Shown: one piece after another, positions 11,319 through 25,240 of the stretch | Position numbering within the stretch: position 1 is the first letter of the stretch | Layout of the letters: every line of letters begins with the position of its first letter | Source: Cardiocondyla obscurior | Taxonomy: Eukaryota > Arthropoda > Insecta > Hymenoptera > Formicidae | Assembly: GCF_019399895.1 (NCBI RefSeq) | Contig: NC_091878.1 | Coordinates: 310,001 to 374,000, forward strand | Length of the DNA stretch: 64,000 nucleotides | Direction: 5' to 3' | The notes under the pieces: model-generated | Told to the model about the DNA's origin: nothing | The model's input: the letters and a program-made list of their open reading frames with translations, nothing else | The model's database searches: none | Position numbers and translations under genes: made by a program

Positions 11319-11940
11319 GAAAAGAGGGAGGGTGAGGCGAGAGAGAATGGGAGCAGAAATAGAAGGTACGAAGGCAAGCGGAAGGTGGATGCGCGGACGG
11401 ATGGCTAGATGGACGGATAGATCAGAGTGAGAACAAGAGAGAATAGTCGAGTAGAATGACTGGAAATCAGAGGGCAGTCTGATTGGTCTCCGTGCTGATG
11501 GGAGCGTCGTTGCAATCCATGCTCGGGTTGTGTACGCGGCGTGCCAGGGGCTGCGGGGAGTCAAAGGAGGACGGGGAGGGCGGCGGGGGAGAGAGCGACG
11601 AGCGAGGGGGTGGCGCGGAGACGGGTGAGTTTGAACGTCGGTACAGATACGGCATTATGAAAACACGAATGTACTTTTAAATCAATACCACCATCGCATT
11701 GTGGGCACCGGTGAGGGCGGTACGTTCGCAACCCGCGAATACGCGGGAGATGAGAGGACGAGAGAGAAAGAGGGATCGAGAGAGAAAGAGAAAGAAAGAG
11801 AAAAAGAGAAAGACCCCAGGCAGAGAGGAGAGGAGAGAGCGGGACCGATGGAGTTGCCGAGGGGGTCATAAGGGAATAGAGGGACAGGATAGGATACAGG
11901 GAGGCTGGGATATCAAGGGGTAGGAGACCGGAGGAATGGC
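11319..11940. repeat. Purine-rich (GA) island on + strand
   Basis: The + strand is strongly biased to G and A, with irregular GAGA and AGGA runs, clearest at 11319-11475, 11560-11640 and 11745-11930. Open frames on either strand are low-complexity Arg/Glu/Gly or Ser/Leu/Pro translations and are not credible genes. GAGA-rich DNA in insects is often found at promoters, but no core promoter is evident. Confidence 0.55.
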
Positions 11941-13479
11941 TCCGTTATGCGAGAGGCACCGTCGTGACCGCGCGCGCCGGTTACATTAAATTATGACAGT
12001 ATCCGTAACGGTACGAATGCCATCCCGCGCTGCTTTCTGCGAGATGTCTTTCCGCGTAGAAGTGGATTTGGCACAGACAAGAAGATCGAGTACGTGGCGG
12101 AGGCTCTCGCGACAACCGCTTTACCGTGTCTTGTAATTCACGAATATACAATGCATATTTTCAGAATTTTAACATCATGTCGCGCTCCGTTGAGCGATGT
12201 CAACGGATTATGTATAATATATTAGGAGAATAAATTATCATGGAGGCTCATTTGCAAAAATAATTCTGTAGTTTCAAAATTTCATCCAACAAACATGTAT
12301 AACATTAAATTAAGATTTTTTTTTTATTTATTATTATTATTTTTTTTTTAATTCACATTAATGTTTCGATTTTAATCAGATAATGTTTCTCGTTTTTAAT
12401 TTTATTTTAATTATATGATGTTCGTGCATATAATCATAATTTAATTATTCAACATTAAAAATCAAATTATTATTTCGTGAGAAATTTCTAGACAATAGAA
12501 ACTCTAGATAATTATCTCCGTTAGAGCAACAGCAATAAAAAAACACGGTAGAACGGAATAAAGAAAAAATATGTTTTATGTAACGCGATATTACTAGATT
12601 TGTTAGAAAAGCAAAGAGTTAATACCACTTAACGCCAAACGCGAACGTTATTGAATAAAACTTTTTATTCCACAGGCGTCAGATTTTTATTCTGTTATTC
12701 GCGCACGTGTAAAAAATTCCGTACGCAAACACCGTTTACGTGCCCGTGTGTGCATGCATGCGTGTGAACGTGGTGGCTAGCACGTGCATGATAGAAATTT
12801 TTACTCGCAACGAAGGAATGATGGAAGCATAGTCGACCACCTGTATGCTTTAACAGTGGATCGAACCGTGCCTGTTACTCAGCCGACGCTTCTAACGTGG
12901 CGCATCCCCAAATATATACGTATCTATTTTAGTCTTACGTCATCAGCGACGCTTATTATCCGCTAATTAAAAATAAAAATTTTTTTGCGCTATTCATTAC
13001 GTTTACTTAATATAATTAATTTGCATATTTGCGAAATATAGCTCGCATCTATTTCTGTAACTTTAAATATGCGAATTATAATATGATAATTTTATGGAGA
13101 AAAAAAAACAAAAAAAAATGTCGACACTTTTCCTAGATTAAATTTAAAAAATTGAAACCACGCGAAATGTTTGAATAAATTATTTGTTATTTTACTTCGT
13201 CGAAATGTGCATTTGACAATTAAATTACATCATTGGGGTGAATTTATAATTACGTGCTTTGTTTTTTTTTCGCAATGTTGCAACAAGGTTTGTGTACACG
13301 CGAGCTAGACGCCGCAGTTATAATGCAGATAAAAAGTTTTTTTTTTCTATTAACGAGATATCAATAGAAATTAACTGTCGGTATAGGAATATGCCTGCTG
13401 GAGTCTGCGTAGGCAGCAACTGATGAGGGTAGCAATGTTTCCGGCATAGTCCCCGGGCACGTGGTGCTACTATTGATTT
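11941..13479. other. AT-rich spacer, nothing recognised
   Basis: Mixed AT-rich non-coding DNA with T and A runs. No exon or RNA gene could be supported. Confidence 0.5.
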
Positions 13480-14160
13480 TAATTTTAGTGAAAGGGGTGG
13501 AAAAATTAGAAGGGTGGAAGGAGGATGGCAGCCGCACGGCGGTAGGAAGGAAAGGAGGCGCGAGCGTGTAAGCCAGAGAGGGAAATAGGGCTGGCGAGTG
13601 TAACAGAAGGGTGTGCGAGAGAGAGAGAGAGAGATGAAGGAATAGGAAAGGAAAAAGAGAAACGCAGCGCATGTAGAGCGATAGAGGGTAAAAGGACGAA
13701 AGAGCGAGATACCGTAAGAGGGAGATAGAAAAGACAGCGAGAAAAAGATAAACGGGGGAGGAAAAAAAAAAAAAAAGCTTAAAAAGAAGAGAGATAGCGA
13801 GAGCGGAAAGTCGGCAGTGTCGAACAGTTTCGCTTTCATTTCCCTTTTTGCTCGAAGGCAAAGGTAGTCGTTGCTCGAGGGTAGGAGGGTAAAGTACCTG
13901 CCGTCATAGAGAAGGGTAGAACGGTAAGGAGTTGTCGTGACGCGTTAGAAGGAGAGAGAAAACCCGCGCGAGAGTCGGGCGGCTGTAGCGACAGAGGATG
14001 TGAGACCAAGAACGACGCGAGAGAAAGAGAGGAAGAGGAAAGAGAGGCGAAGAGAAAGGGGGAGAGAAGACCGTGAAAAAGACGGACACGGGGAACCTTG
14101 AAAAAGAAGCTCACCACGTTGTTGAACGTGAGAGACGCAACGGGGAGTGAGATATTTAAA
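13480..14160. repeat. Purine-rich (GA) island on + strand
   Basis: About 680 bases with strong purine excess on the + strand, including a (GA)n run near 13617-13635. The 163-173-codon frames on the minus strand are artefacts of the CT-rich complement: they are Leu/Ser/Phe/Pro-rich with no domain, and two overlap in different frames. Confidence 0.55.
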
Positions 14161-15359
14161 TAAAAAAGACGGGAGCACGCGCGACTACGGGGGTTGAAAC
14201 GTCGGCGATATTTCAGCGCGAGCTCAGATTTCGATGCTGTAAAACGTATAAAAATGATTTCCACGTTATATCGCAGCGATAGAAGGAAAGGATGCGAAGT
14301 GACGGAGTTATGTGAATACCGTATCAAAATAGTTTCATCCGAGTCAATTTTTTAAAATAAAACCTTCGCCATTTCGACGAGCTGCAATTTTTACTGACAA
14401 ATGTATATGCGTAAATAAAAGTAATTAGGCAACGGTTAATGAAAGAATGCACTTTCCAGAGATCTTTTTCCTGTTTGTTTCTACAAAATGTATTCCCCGG
14501 CATTAGCGTTTTATCGGCTTTCAACACGCGGTTTCCCGATTTTGTTGCACTTTCTCCTGCACACGCCACCTGATCCTCTTCCTCCCTCACCCTCGTTGTG
14601 CCTTCCTGGTTTTTTAATTGTATCGTGCATTTATTCGCACGGTCCCACAAACGCGCACGCATACGCCTGATACCGCAATTTCACGAACAGGCACGTGTCC
14701 CGTACATATATGCGTGTTCGCGCTTGCAGTAATATACGGGAAAAGACAGCCGGAGGAGGAGAGTCGCGAGGAAGAGGGTGGGTGAAGACGGAGAAAGCGA
14801 ACTGGTTTCAAAACGTCTACTTTAAGGGCAAGTATCGACGAGGTACTTGAAAAAATATCATTAGGTATTTCGAGGAAATGATAATTTCGTCCACGCGCGG
14901 ACGGCACTGAAAGAAATAAAAAAAAACAAGAAAAAAAAAAGGGAGCAAATACCGCGAGCGATGTTTTTCGATACGCCACGAAGCTGGGACGTGCGCTTTA
15001 CGTGAGAATGTGTGGGATTAAACGCGATTGTCAAGGTAGTTGCATCGCCCTGGTCATTTCGTTTGGTATAAGGGAAACGCGTGAGTGGTTGAGCGCGCCA
15101 TGCGTTTCAGCGACACGTGGCGTGGTTACCGTGGCGAAGCAGCGGCCGCATTATTGATACAATAGAAACGTAAAATTTCATTCGCGCATAAAAAGGACAA
15201 AGTCATTACGATGCCTAATTAATACCTCCGGTAAATACATTTGTGATAAAAAGATAGATCGAATTCTGTTTTGCGCCGCGATTCAATAACGCGAGAATAT
15301 TACAATGGGTGTCGCGTTTCAAGCTATTATTTTGTATCGTTATTAACGAGCGTAAAATT
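14161..15359. other. Mixed spacer, nothing recognised
   Basis: Moderate GC, no splice-supported frame and no repeat of note. Confidence 0.45.
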
Positions 15360-16175
15360 GAAGCCCCGCGGAAAATGCGGGGGGAGGAAAAAATTGTGGG
15401 AAAGGGACAGCGGTATAGGCAGACGATGGGATAGCTACGCCTCTTTTCGGCGATGCCGCGCGCACGCATAATTAGACGAGGACAACCGAAATCGCCCCGA
15501 TCGGCCATCGGGGAAGAGACGGTGCGCGGCGAAGAAACACGGCGAAAAATTGACACCGGTCGAGAGCCGACGGTATCGTCGATGATCGTCCTCATTGGCC
15601 GGTGGCGAAAAAATCCCATCGAATCAGCGAACGAGGTGAGATTTGCAATTAAAACGCGGGCTGGTCCGCCACGCGGGCAGAGGGCGACGCGGGGGGAGGA
15701 ATGGGGATGGAATCGGGATCGGGTGGAGCGACGAGGGGGACGAGAAGCTGGGGACGGGGGTGGACGGATGCCGCCGTCCGAAAGGGCGCAATAAATGTAC
15801 GCATTGCGCAGAATTAGTTGATTAAAATATAAAAGAAGAACGGGTGGGGATGGAGAGATGCGCGCGGGAAGCGGGACGTCGAACTGGGTGGATATGCAGG
15901 GGCAGGAGGGTGGACGACGCAGAGAAATATGGCAGGGGAGAGTAGAGAGATAGACGCCAGAAGGAGAAATCTCGTTTCCCCTCTCAGTCCTGCAAGTGTG
16001 CGGGCCTCCCCGTCCTCCCCGTCCCCGCGACTCGCCCTATCACCCCCTCGTGAACCCCCGCGCCCGCGCCCGCGCTCCAACGACGCTGGATGGCGGGGGC
16101 CAGAGCGCGCACGGGAAAAAGAGAGGACTGTCGCGGAGCGAGAGAGCGCAGCAGCCCGGGAAAAGAAATAATCTG
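15360..16175. other. GC- and CpG-rich block, possible regulatory island
   Basis: GC rises sharply with many CpG and GGGG runs. Several short frames overlap on both strands (Arg/Pro/Ser-rich), which argues for composition rather than coding. It might be a promoter region, but no clear initiator, leader donor or coding exon is attached. Confidence 0.35.
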
Positions 16176-16255
16176 CGAGCTGTATTGACGTTTCTAGTCT
16201 AACTCTGATTGAATTATGCATGAGCACACCAGCGATACCGACGGCTCTCCTTCAC

Positions 16256-16325
16256 TGCCGCTGCCGCCGCCGCCGCCACCGCCGCCGCCGCGACCACCGT
16301 CGCCGCCGCCGCCGCCGCCGTCGCC
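16256..16325. repeat. (CCG)n trinucleotide repeat
   Basis: About 70 bases of CCG/GCC triplets with a few interruptions (ACC, GTC). Confidence 0.85.
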
Positions 16326-16370
16326 TCCCGGTCGTTCGCTTGGGGTGCTCACGGTTTTTTTTTTTTTTTA

Positions 16371-16435
16371 ACATATATATATATATATATAAATATGTAT
16401 ATATGTACCTATATACATATGTATATCGCTATTGA
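16371..16435. repeat. (AT)n and TATG-type microsatellite
   Basis: A perfect AT run near 16373-16390 passes into imperfect ATATGTATAT sequence. It lies about 45 bases after the CCG repeat, separated by a poly-T run. Confidence 0.8.
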
Positions 16436-19400
16436 ATATAGTTTGTTCGAGGTGTCAGAGAAATGGTAGGGCACAGATATGTGTACAATTTGAACAACGA
16501 GGCTAACTGTTGGCTAAATTGTACTATGAGGAACACGCGGTACGAACATACGTTTTGGAGAGACTGGAGAACTTTGCTATTGGCGAGATCCGGAATGTAA
16601 AATACTATTGATTACATTAAGCAGAATTGTATGATCGCAAATAAATAACGAACGTTTATGAAAAAAAATGATAATCGCTAGAATTATTGTTCGGCACGTA
16701 CCCTCGGCGATTTTTTCCACACTAAGTAATTGTATAACGTCTGGAAAAAAAAAAATATATTCCCTAATTCAGAGACTTGAAATAATTCTTTCCTTTCAAT
16801 ATCAATTTTCGTAATCGAAATCTAAAATCACCAACGCTCAATCTCACAAACCTCGTACGCTTCACTATCAAGTCATTTCTTAAAAATAAAATTTTTGTTT
16901 CTCTCTCTCTCAATTAAAAAAAAAAAAAAATTATATATATATATTTTAATTAAACATTAAATCGATTACTGTCTTCAAGACGATATCCGGAAAATACGCT
17001 AGAATATTCGCGATATAACCAACTAATAATAATGATCAACTAATGAACGGACAAACGTTAATCTGCTTACGGTAAATTACGCTCTATCCAGTTTCAATCG
17101 TGAAACGACGTGCCGCGATGCGCATTATGGCACCCCCGATTGTTGCACCGTTTAACAGATCCGCTAATGGGAAAGCTAACGAAAAAGAGTAACGTAACAG
17201 CTACAGATGCTTTTCTCCTCTCTTTCACCTCCTCTCGCCCTTTGGTGCACGCTTTCCGGGTGGGATCTCCTTTAGTACGTTGCGCACGTAACCGATCGCG
17301 ATACTGGTGACGATTTACGTGCTTTCACTTGATCTCGCTGCATTTCGCACGAAAAGGCAGCCCTACTCTCGCACGCTCGAAATTTCAATACGAAAGATTT
17401 TTCACTCTTCTAATTTTACCATGCAAATTTTGATTAACATAATGTATGGATTTAATTTCTATACAAGCGCATTTTAAAGAAATAATTAAATTTTTTTTTT
17501 AATCGTTATCTAATAAAAATATATTAATTCAGATTTGATCTTCAATAATTGGTTATAAATATTAGATAACTTTTACAAATACGCTTCTATTATTATAATG
17601 CTAATCTTCAAAAGGTAAAATGTTTAACAGCCATACAAAGAAACATCCAGTTTTTTAATCTGTTTAAAATCATTATACTCATAAAATTTTTTTCCCTCGT
17701 AATTATGTTAAAATAAATTTTTAACATTAGAATTTATTTTATTATATCAGATATGAGAAAGCATAATTTTGTTTTAGAGAATTAATAAAATAAAGAATAA
17801 ATATTAAAAACAATCAAGACGATGGGATTATCGCGGCGTATGAATTTATAAAAAAAAAAGACAAAGCTAAAAGATATTTTTGTATATAAATAAATAATAC
17901 ATATCCCGTTTTTTCGCAACCTATTTAAAAAAAAATATTAGTTTTATGGAGCTATCGGTAAAAAGCCCGAACTTGGTGAAAATTAAACGAGTATCGATAT
18001 ATTCTATTTTTATTGCCAGATCCTGCGGGGGAATTTCATATTTTGACTCAGATACACGTTACGGCAATAGCAGAAACGCGAGGAGATACGGGAAAACGGA
18101 GTAACGGTAATCGGACGCGTCAGTTCACGACAAGTCAGGAGATTAACATCTAGGTGCCGGCGTAGAATTTATCGCTCGCAAAGAATGCCGCTTTATTATG
18201 CAGTTATAGACACATACGTCGTGCAGCTTCGGCAAGCCGACCTCGCGACAGGGGCCGTTGGCGGAGGGATGCTGAGTCTCTCCCGCCATTGCGGGCTAGG
18301 TATATCCTCCCCACTTCTCGTCGACGGGAGCGACGTAGGAGCATCGCGACTACTGCTGCTAAAAACCGGGATCGATACTAAAACGCTTTTAAAATTGAGG
18401 CTTTTGTAATTAACTCGCCAACTTAGCGGGGGAAGTCTGGTGGCCCGGCGATATGTTGACGACGGCGGCTGAATGCCACGTTTACGCGCGACTCCTCCTG
18501 CCGTCCACCCTCGCGCTCATATCATGGCTTACGTTATGTGCGTTAGAAAAAAAAAATAAATTTTTTTTTTTTTTTAATTCAACAACACGCGGTTTCGACA
18601 ATCAAGATTTCAACTATCAATGAATACCTCGATGTAAAAATTTGAATCATTAATGCGAATATAGGAGACGGTGCGCACTTGCAGACAAAACTACACGACG
18701 CGATTTAGACGTAAAGGTTTTATTTCGGATGGGAAAATGTATTGACGCCGCGTTAAAGTCGAAGCACATAATTATTACCTACTGGAGACTTAATACTATA
18801 ATTATAATAATTGTCATTTCTAAAGACATTATCAATGACCTGAAATTTTCTGTTAATGCATTTCAATTTGCAGTATTATGTCAGAACCGGTATTCTTTAT
18901 GAATATGATCAGTATATCCGGATTTAAGCTTAATAATATCTCCTGATAGCATTTACAAATTAACGTAATATTCCTCTTTGAAAATGTAATTCCTGATAAC
19001 TGGATTACTTTTACGAACATCTCAGGTTGATAATAATAGCAGATTTTATACAGTTGCTTGTTAATTATCTTCTTACTTCTCATCCATCGTCCTGACTGGA
19101 CTTCTCATTAGTCGCATTTGCCAACTACAATATTCTCGCGAGTTCCATCGTATTGAGATTATCATAGCCGAGTATCATAGTCTCAAAAAAAAATAAAAAA
19201 ATAAAATAAATAAAAATAATAAAAAGAGGAAATATTGGTTGAACGTTACGTTATTGGTATTAACAGTGTGAAAAAGAGAGATAGAGAATTAGCCATTCGT
19301 AGCTGTATATTTGCAAAAAATTCGTGGTTTTGAAAGAGAGGAAAAAAAAACACAACACGCACCTACATGAATAAATTTTTCCGATATTAAATAATTTTTC

Positions 19401-19939
19401 TCAATCAAATGCAAGAATAAATAATATGTTAGAAAATATTCTTTTTAAATTCTAATTTACATAAATCGTTTTTTTTTTTTAATGGAATTTTAATTTTTTG
19501 TGCATAATTAATAAATTATAATTACAGCAGTGCTTTTCATTTAAAATTAATTTTAAAAAATTTATGTAAAAGAATATGTATTTGAAAATATTTTTAATTG
19601 AACTCATTATTGCATTAACGATAATTACATAGCTCACGTTTTTCAAATACCGAATTAAGTGTTTCGGTTGTTACGCGATATGTGTAATGAAACGAGACTC
19701 GTGATTATTATTTTTTTTTTTTCTTTTTCTAGTAGGGTGTTCGATAGTTTCCAAGCGTTGGCCACCAAGGAAGCCGGCGCGAGGACGTGGATAAGCGAAA
19801 TGCGAGATAGGAAAGAAGATAAGATACGCCCTGGACGATGGAGTACCGCCCTCCAGCGAGCGCGTTTTATTTCGCTTTTTAATAAGGACCTCGTTTGGAA
19901 CTCTAGGCTTTAAATAGATCAATACCTACGTACTTCATC
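16436..19939. other. AT-rich spacer, nothing recognised
   Basis: Mostly AT-rich with poly-A/T runs. A GC-richer patch at 18050-18540 has no splice-supported coding potential and no recognisable RNA fold that I could confirm. Confidence 0.5.
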
Positions 19940-20345
19940 CCTGGCAACGAACCCATCGCGTTTCCGCTCGCTTCAACCCCCTGGCCACCCTTTTTACCTC
20001 GCACTCTTCCACAGCTACCCCTTCCTCCTCCCGCCCCGCTTGCCTTCGCCACCCTTCTCGTCCTCACTCCACCTTCGCACGCCGTCTCCGTCTGACCCAC
20101 CTGTTCACCCTAATCCGGTATCTTCTTTCCCCTCGTTACGCATAATACTGTCTTTCTCTGCGTTTCTGTTTTCCCCCTTTTCACTTTCCCGTCTTCTCCA
20201 TCCCCTCTATCGTCTATCTTTCTCTTTGTCGCTCTTTTTCTCTCTTCCCGTCTCTGTCGCTCTTCACAAACCATTCGCGAGGGATCACCCTTTTTCGCGA
20301 CTCCCCTCTATCTACTCGCTTCCCTCAGTCGCGGCACACACGCTT
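19940..20345. repeat. Pyrimidine-rich (CT) island on + strand
   Basis: A C/T-biased + strand with TCTC and CCCTT runs. The 118-codon frame across it is low-complexity (Ser, Leu, Phe, Pro) and not a credible gene. Confidence 0.55.
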
Positions 20346-20440
20346 ATTTACAAACGGTTCCGTGTACAAGTACATTCTTACACATGCATTTATTAGTACG
20401 TAACGCGCTGCATGGGCCACGACAAACGTGTGCGTTCTAC

Positions 20441-20505
20441 CGTGCATGCGTGCGTGCGTGCGTGCGCGTGTCACGCGCGAGCGTGCATCGCGCGCGCGTG
20501 CACTG
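20441..20505. repeat. Alternating purine-pyrimidine (TGCG/CG) tract
   Basis: Repeated TGCG units followed by CGCGCG and GTGC runs give about 65 bases of mostly alternating purine-pyrimidine sequence, the kind that can form Z-DNA. Confidence 0.7.
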
Positions 20506-20599
20506 CTCTCTCTGTTTTTATTTTTCCCTTTATTCCCCTCTAGCGCGCTATTCTAAAGCCTGATAGTGTGCCGCCCGTGGAGGTAGGTGGCGGTCCGTG

Positions 20600-20810
20600 G
20601 CCCACGGCCCGCTTTTTCCCTTTTTCTACGCTTTTTTCCCTTTTTTTTCCCCCTTTTTTTCTTTTTTTTTTTTTTCTCTGTACCTGCCGTACCCCTCTCG
20701 GTCACCCCTACCTGCTCTCTCGGATCCCTCGTCCTCCCTCCCTCGCATCTCGCCACCCCTCGCCCTCACCCTCGCGGCGTCGTTTGTCGGCCTCTCCGCG
20801 TGAATGGGCG
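20600..20810. repeat. Pyrimidine-rich island on + strand
   Basis: Long T and C runs (about 20625-20680), then CT-rich sequence. Overlapping frames on the + strand are artefacts of composition. Confidence 0.55.
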
Positions 20811-23800
20811 AAATGTAGGTAGAAGCCCGTTTTCGCTTTCTATACGGCTCTCGGCGAAAACGAGAGTCACGTACGTTCCGGAGCACCACCAACGTTTCTA
20901 GCACCCGATATATATGGCAGTGCCCGCAATCTCTCCCCGTCCCCGCCAACATCACCTATCGCCCTTTCTCTGCAGCACTGTTCGTCATACTGACCAAATG
21001 CGCGTTATCTGTGCGCACAGCATGCGCGATTGTTAATACAAAATTACCATCTCCTATTTATTTCGCCATGTAACTTGTAAAATAATTTATCTTTGTAATG
21101 TATTTATTATCTGTCTTTATCGCGTGAGTTAGGACACTGATAATATTAATAATATAGCTTTATTTTGCGCTTTGGGCATTATTTCTCAAAAAGCACATCG
21201 TTTCCTATCACAGTACGGAAACAATCATTAACGATTTCGTTAAATCAGTATTAAATTAGTAGTATTCATAAATAAAAGATGGTTCAAAATCGACGCCATA
21301 AAGCAAACGCAAAACATTATTAATTATATAGAGTATTATATTACGATTGATGCCATAAATATAATTTAATATACAGTGCTTGCAAAAAACGTGTTTTCAA
21401 GAAATTAAAGACCCAAAGCACTTAAAAATACAATAAAAATTCTGTATTCTTTTTTTCTTTTTTTTTTTTTCTTTTTAAACCTACACGTTTTCCTCAATTA
21501 TCTCTTATTAAAATTTTTATTTTTCTGCTCGCAAAATCTTTATATCTCGTTGCGCGATCTTTTAACTTACATTTAAAAATGTTCTGAGGAACACGCGAAG
21601 AACTTTTGCTCGACGATCGCAAATGAGGCTGTTGGAGGCAAACGATTTTTCGGGACACGAGTTTCTTCGGGGTCAGACCTATCTGCGCCCCTCGACTCGG
21701 GGGTGAGAAGAGCTCTTTCTCTGTTGCGCCTCGCCTCCGCCTATTCCGCCTCCCTCGCGCGCGCGGAGTCGGCTTCTTCTTTTTTTCTCCGCCACGGACC
21801 TACGCGCCGGAAAGGGTGATTTGTCGACCTGACCTCGAGAACCGTGGGAGCGTCCTTGACCTATCGACGCGGACACAGGACGGTGGAACGTCGGAAGTAG
21901 CGGATGTCCCTATGCAACGAATTCCTTGCTGGACACCAATTGTCGCGCACTCCGTTCTACGATCGATCAGCATGAATTCGCTATGAGTCCCGTGGACGGG
22001 GAGAAAAAAGAAAAAAAAAAAAAACTCGCGCAGCGAAATGACTAGCTCGATTTTTAATCTCCATTGATTTTATTCGGATATACCGTCATGTATCGACTTT
22101 TGTTTATCAACGAGAACGCCTCACGCAATACAAAATAAATTAAATACGAAGAGTAGAGTACTGTCTACACAAATTGTACGTGATTTATTAACGACCCTCG
22201 CCCCTCGATTCGGGAAAAAGAGAAGTCACGATTGACGTATTCAAGATTCACATCAGAGCTGGCAGTTATTGGAAATTTATACATAGTTAATTTAACCTAT
22301 TTTTTTTTTTACTTTTTTTTTTTATATATATTCGTTAATAACACATTTTAATTTCGCAATCATTTTTAAAATATTATTTTACATTAATTAACAAACTCCG
22401 ACGTGCAGACTCAACATTAAATTATTTTATCGGGCGCGCGTAGAAATTTCATGCAATTATTAAGATCAGTTCAAAGAATCGAACGAGACTCTTTCATTAC
22501 TCAATTTTCTCGATTTAATTTCGGCAAATCGGTCCGCGAGAATAAGAACGGAATCGCGTAAGCACACTCCGGACATCCTGACCTCGTGCTACACAGACGG
22601 GGAAGCGGCAACGCGGCGATGTTACGTTAGGCACATCACCTTGAAGATGTCCTCATTAAATCCGTCTTTACATTCGAGCCGCGAAAAATCAGCAAGGCTA
22701 CGTGTAAGCGGGGGAGAATAATGGGCGCGTTCGCTCGTTCGCTAGACAAGGAAATGATGGCGGGGGCTCTACACACATATCCGCGAGCCGTATAATTTCC
22801 GCGAACCGCCGCAAAATCAATAAAAGAAACATTACATCGGCGGCTGGCAGTACTGAGCTTGGCACGGGCCATGGGATTGGATGGGGAAAACGAGATGGGA
22901 ACGAGGCGCGCAAGCGTTGCTAGAAACCTTGACGGCGGCAGAAGGGCTCGGTAGCTCGGCTATTCGGCCACTAAAGGAGGCAAGAGAGAAAGAGGAGAGA
23001 AACCGAGGGGGAAGAGGGTGGACGACGCAGGCGGGAATAGTAGGCGGCATGGAAAGCTGCCGGATGAGAGAAGCGAGTCTTATGAAATATGGCCTCCTTG
23101 CGGAGGAGCCCGCTTGTGTTCCGCGTTGCCGGTATGGCTGGCGTTCTGCGCGCAGAAGGAACGAGTTCTTGAAGAGAGCGAGAAAGGCAGGAAGAAAGAC
23201 AGAGAAAAAGAAAAAGGATTTATTCTATTCCAGGATTAAGATTCCCATAAGGACGTTAAGCTTTACGTTATGAAGATGGGGGAGAGAGAAAAAAAAAAAA
23301 TCTATCGCGATATTTTAGACAATTGCTACCATAAAATTTGAGAGAACTAGCGAGAAGTCACGGCGTGTTCGAGAGACTACGCGATGCCAAAGTAGTACAA
23401 GTTTAGTATTCGCATCAAGATTAGTATTATAGTAATGTTTACCGTTAGTTAAAATGTACTAATTAGTTAAAATCTACTTAATTAGTTAAAAAACTCACGG
23501 TTTCGACGTCGACATCCGGAAGAATATCGCAAAAACGAGGCGGTATTTTTTTTTTTAATGACACCATTCAAAAATGTTAAGCTAGATTAATACAGCAAGT
23601 AAGTAAATTTCAATGTATCGGCTTGTCGCGATACGTGAGCATATAATTTATACGAGACGCATGTGAGTTACACGCGAGGCTCTCTATCATCACCGATGAG
23701 CAACAAGATACGGTATTTGCGGCTTGAGCGAGGCGAAGATCCTTTCACGTGGCGCGGAGGGTGATGGCGAGAGGAGAAAGATCGGGGTAACTCGCCTTGC

Positions 23801-24699
23801 TTGACTATATAACAGTTTGGATTACGACGTACCCATAGCCGTGCTCACGATCGAGAGAATTGATCGCTATAGAGCGGAATTGGGACGTGGATGCAAGGAG
23901 GGAGAAAAAGGAGGAATAAGGAATTCAGCTTTATATGCACGCGCGGAGAGATACTGAAAGGGAGATACATCTTGTACCGTTAATACGTTATTCAAACGAT
24001 CGAGATTGCGGAACATGTGACGCGAGTCTTGGATTTTAATTTTCGATTGAAAATTAGCCACGCTATATTTGCACTTTAATGTTGCTTTTTTTTTCTTTTT
24101 TGGTCGAAATATTAATTACGAAAATTTAATTTTTACTCTTGAATTTTGTTTTTACGTTAAATCATAAGAAAACGTAAATTTTATAAACGTGTAGTCTCTA
24201 ATTATTTTCAAATGTGTGCTAAACATGCAATTTTACTGGTTAAAGTAATAGATATAATTAAGTGAAAGTTTTAGATAATATTAAGACTGTTGATAATACT
24301 TAAAAATTATGCAACATTATTGCATATTATAAATACTAAGCTAAAAAAAAAAAATAATTTGTTTTTTAAATTAATTTATGAATTTATATACTAAGAGAGA
24401 AAAATTTTAACTTTGACAATTCCGATTTTTAATCCAAAAATAATGCCATTTAAATTATTTGCACAAGATTTTTATATTATTTAACTACGCGAAATACCGT
24501 ATACATTCCACGTACATAATTTACTTCCAAATAGGCATTTTCTTTGTTTTTTCAAAAGATCTCGACTTAAAGTTTCGTACCCTTCGGCAGCGTTGTGCAC
24601 GCACCGAAAGATTATTGCATCGAGAAACAGGCAGCGCGAGAAACTCGCGCGCGAACTAGCCAGCTTGTTTCTTGCGGTTGGGGAGAAGTCGAAAACCTC
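20811..24699. other. Mixed spacer with no supported gene
   Basis: AT-rich with GC-richer patches at 21560-21960 and 22540-23250. A 130-codon frame at 22881-23273 is Arg/Glu/Lys-rich, lacks splice support and is probably chance. Poly-A/T runs occur at about 22007-22023 and 22300-22323. Confidence 0.45.
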
Positions 24700-25240
24700 T
24701 GATGAACCCTACGTACCCCCTACTACCGCGCGGGCCCCTCCGACTCCTTTCTTTCGTTTCAGACCGGGTCTGCTTGCCCGGGTTTGAACCGCGTACCTAA
24801 AATGCAGGCTAGGTTTTCGGACGGGTTTGCTTCGCGCGGTACCCGCCCACCCGATATTCCCCTCCATCGAGGCGAACGTTGTAGGCATCTTCCTCTCGTT
24901 GCTAGGGCCCCGCACTCGATAAGCCTACCTCATCCCCCACGTCGCCCCCTCTCATATGCTACCGCCGCCGAATAGTCCCAAAATGCATCGGTGCCTCCGC
25001 GCCTCGCCCTTCACCCCTCACCGCTCCTCATTGCGTGGCAAGCAATGCCGGACCTTCGTCCGTTCCTCTCTCCTTTTCTCGCTGCTACGCGAATTCTCCT
25101 CACCTCGCTCGTTCTCGCGTGCTCACCTCTCTTTCTCTCTCTTCCCACGTCTACTACCCTTTTTACGTCTCTTCAACACGACGCACGACAAGCCCTACCC
25201 GCCGAAACTACTCTCCTTTGGTTGCTAGGTCCGCTTTTTC
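24700..25240. other. GC-rich, pyrimidine-biased block
   Basis: C-rich on the + strand with CpG clusters. An acceptor-like TTTCGTTTCAG ends at 24762, but the following sequence has no clear exon end. Three frames overlap at 24956-25334, so none is convincing. Confidence 0.35.

Noticed and set aside
13318..13861. Two overlapping minus-strand frames of 166 and 173 codons
   Set aside because: Two long frames in different registers over the same CT-rich complement indicate composition, not coding.
18050..18540. GC-richer patch as an RNA gene
   Set aside because: I could not identify a convincing hairpin or match to a known insect microRNA.
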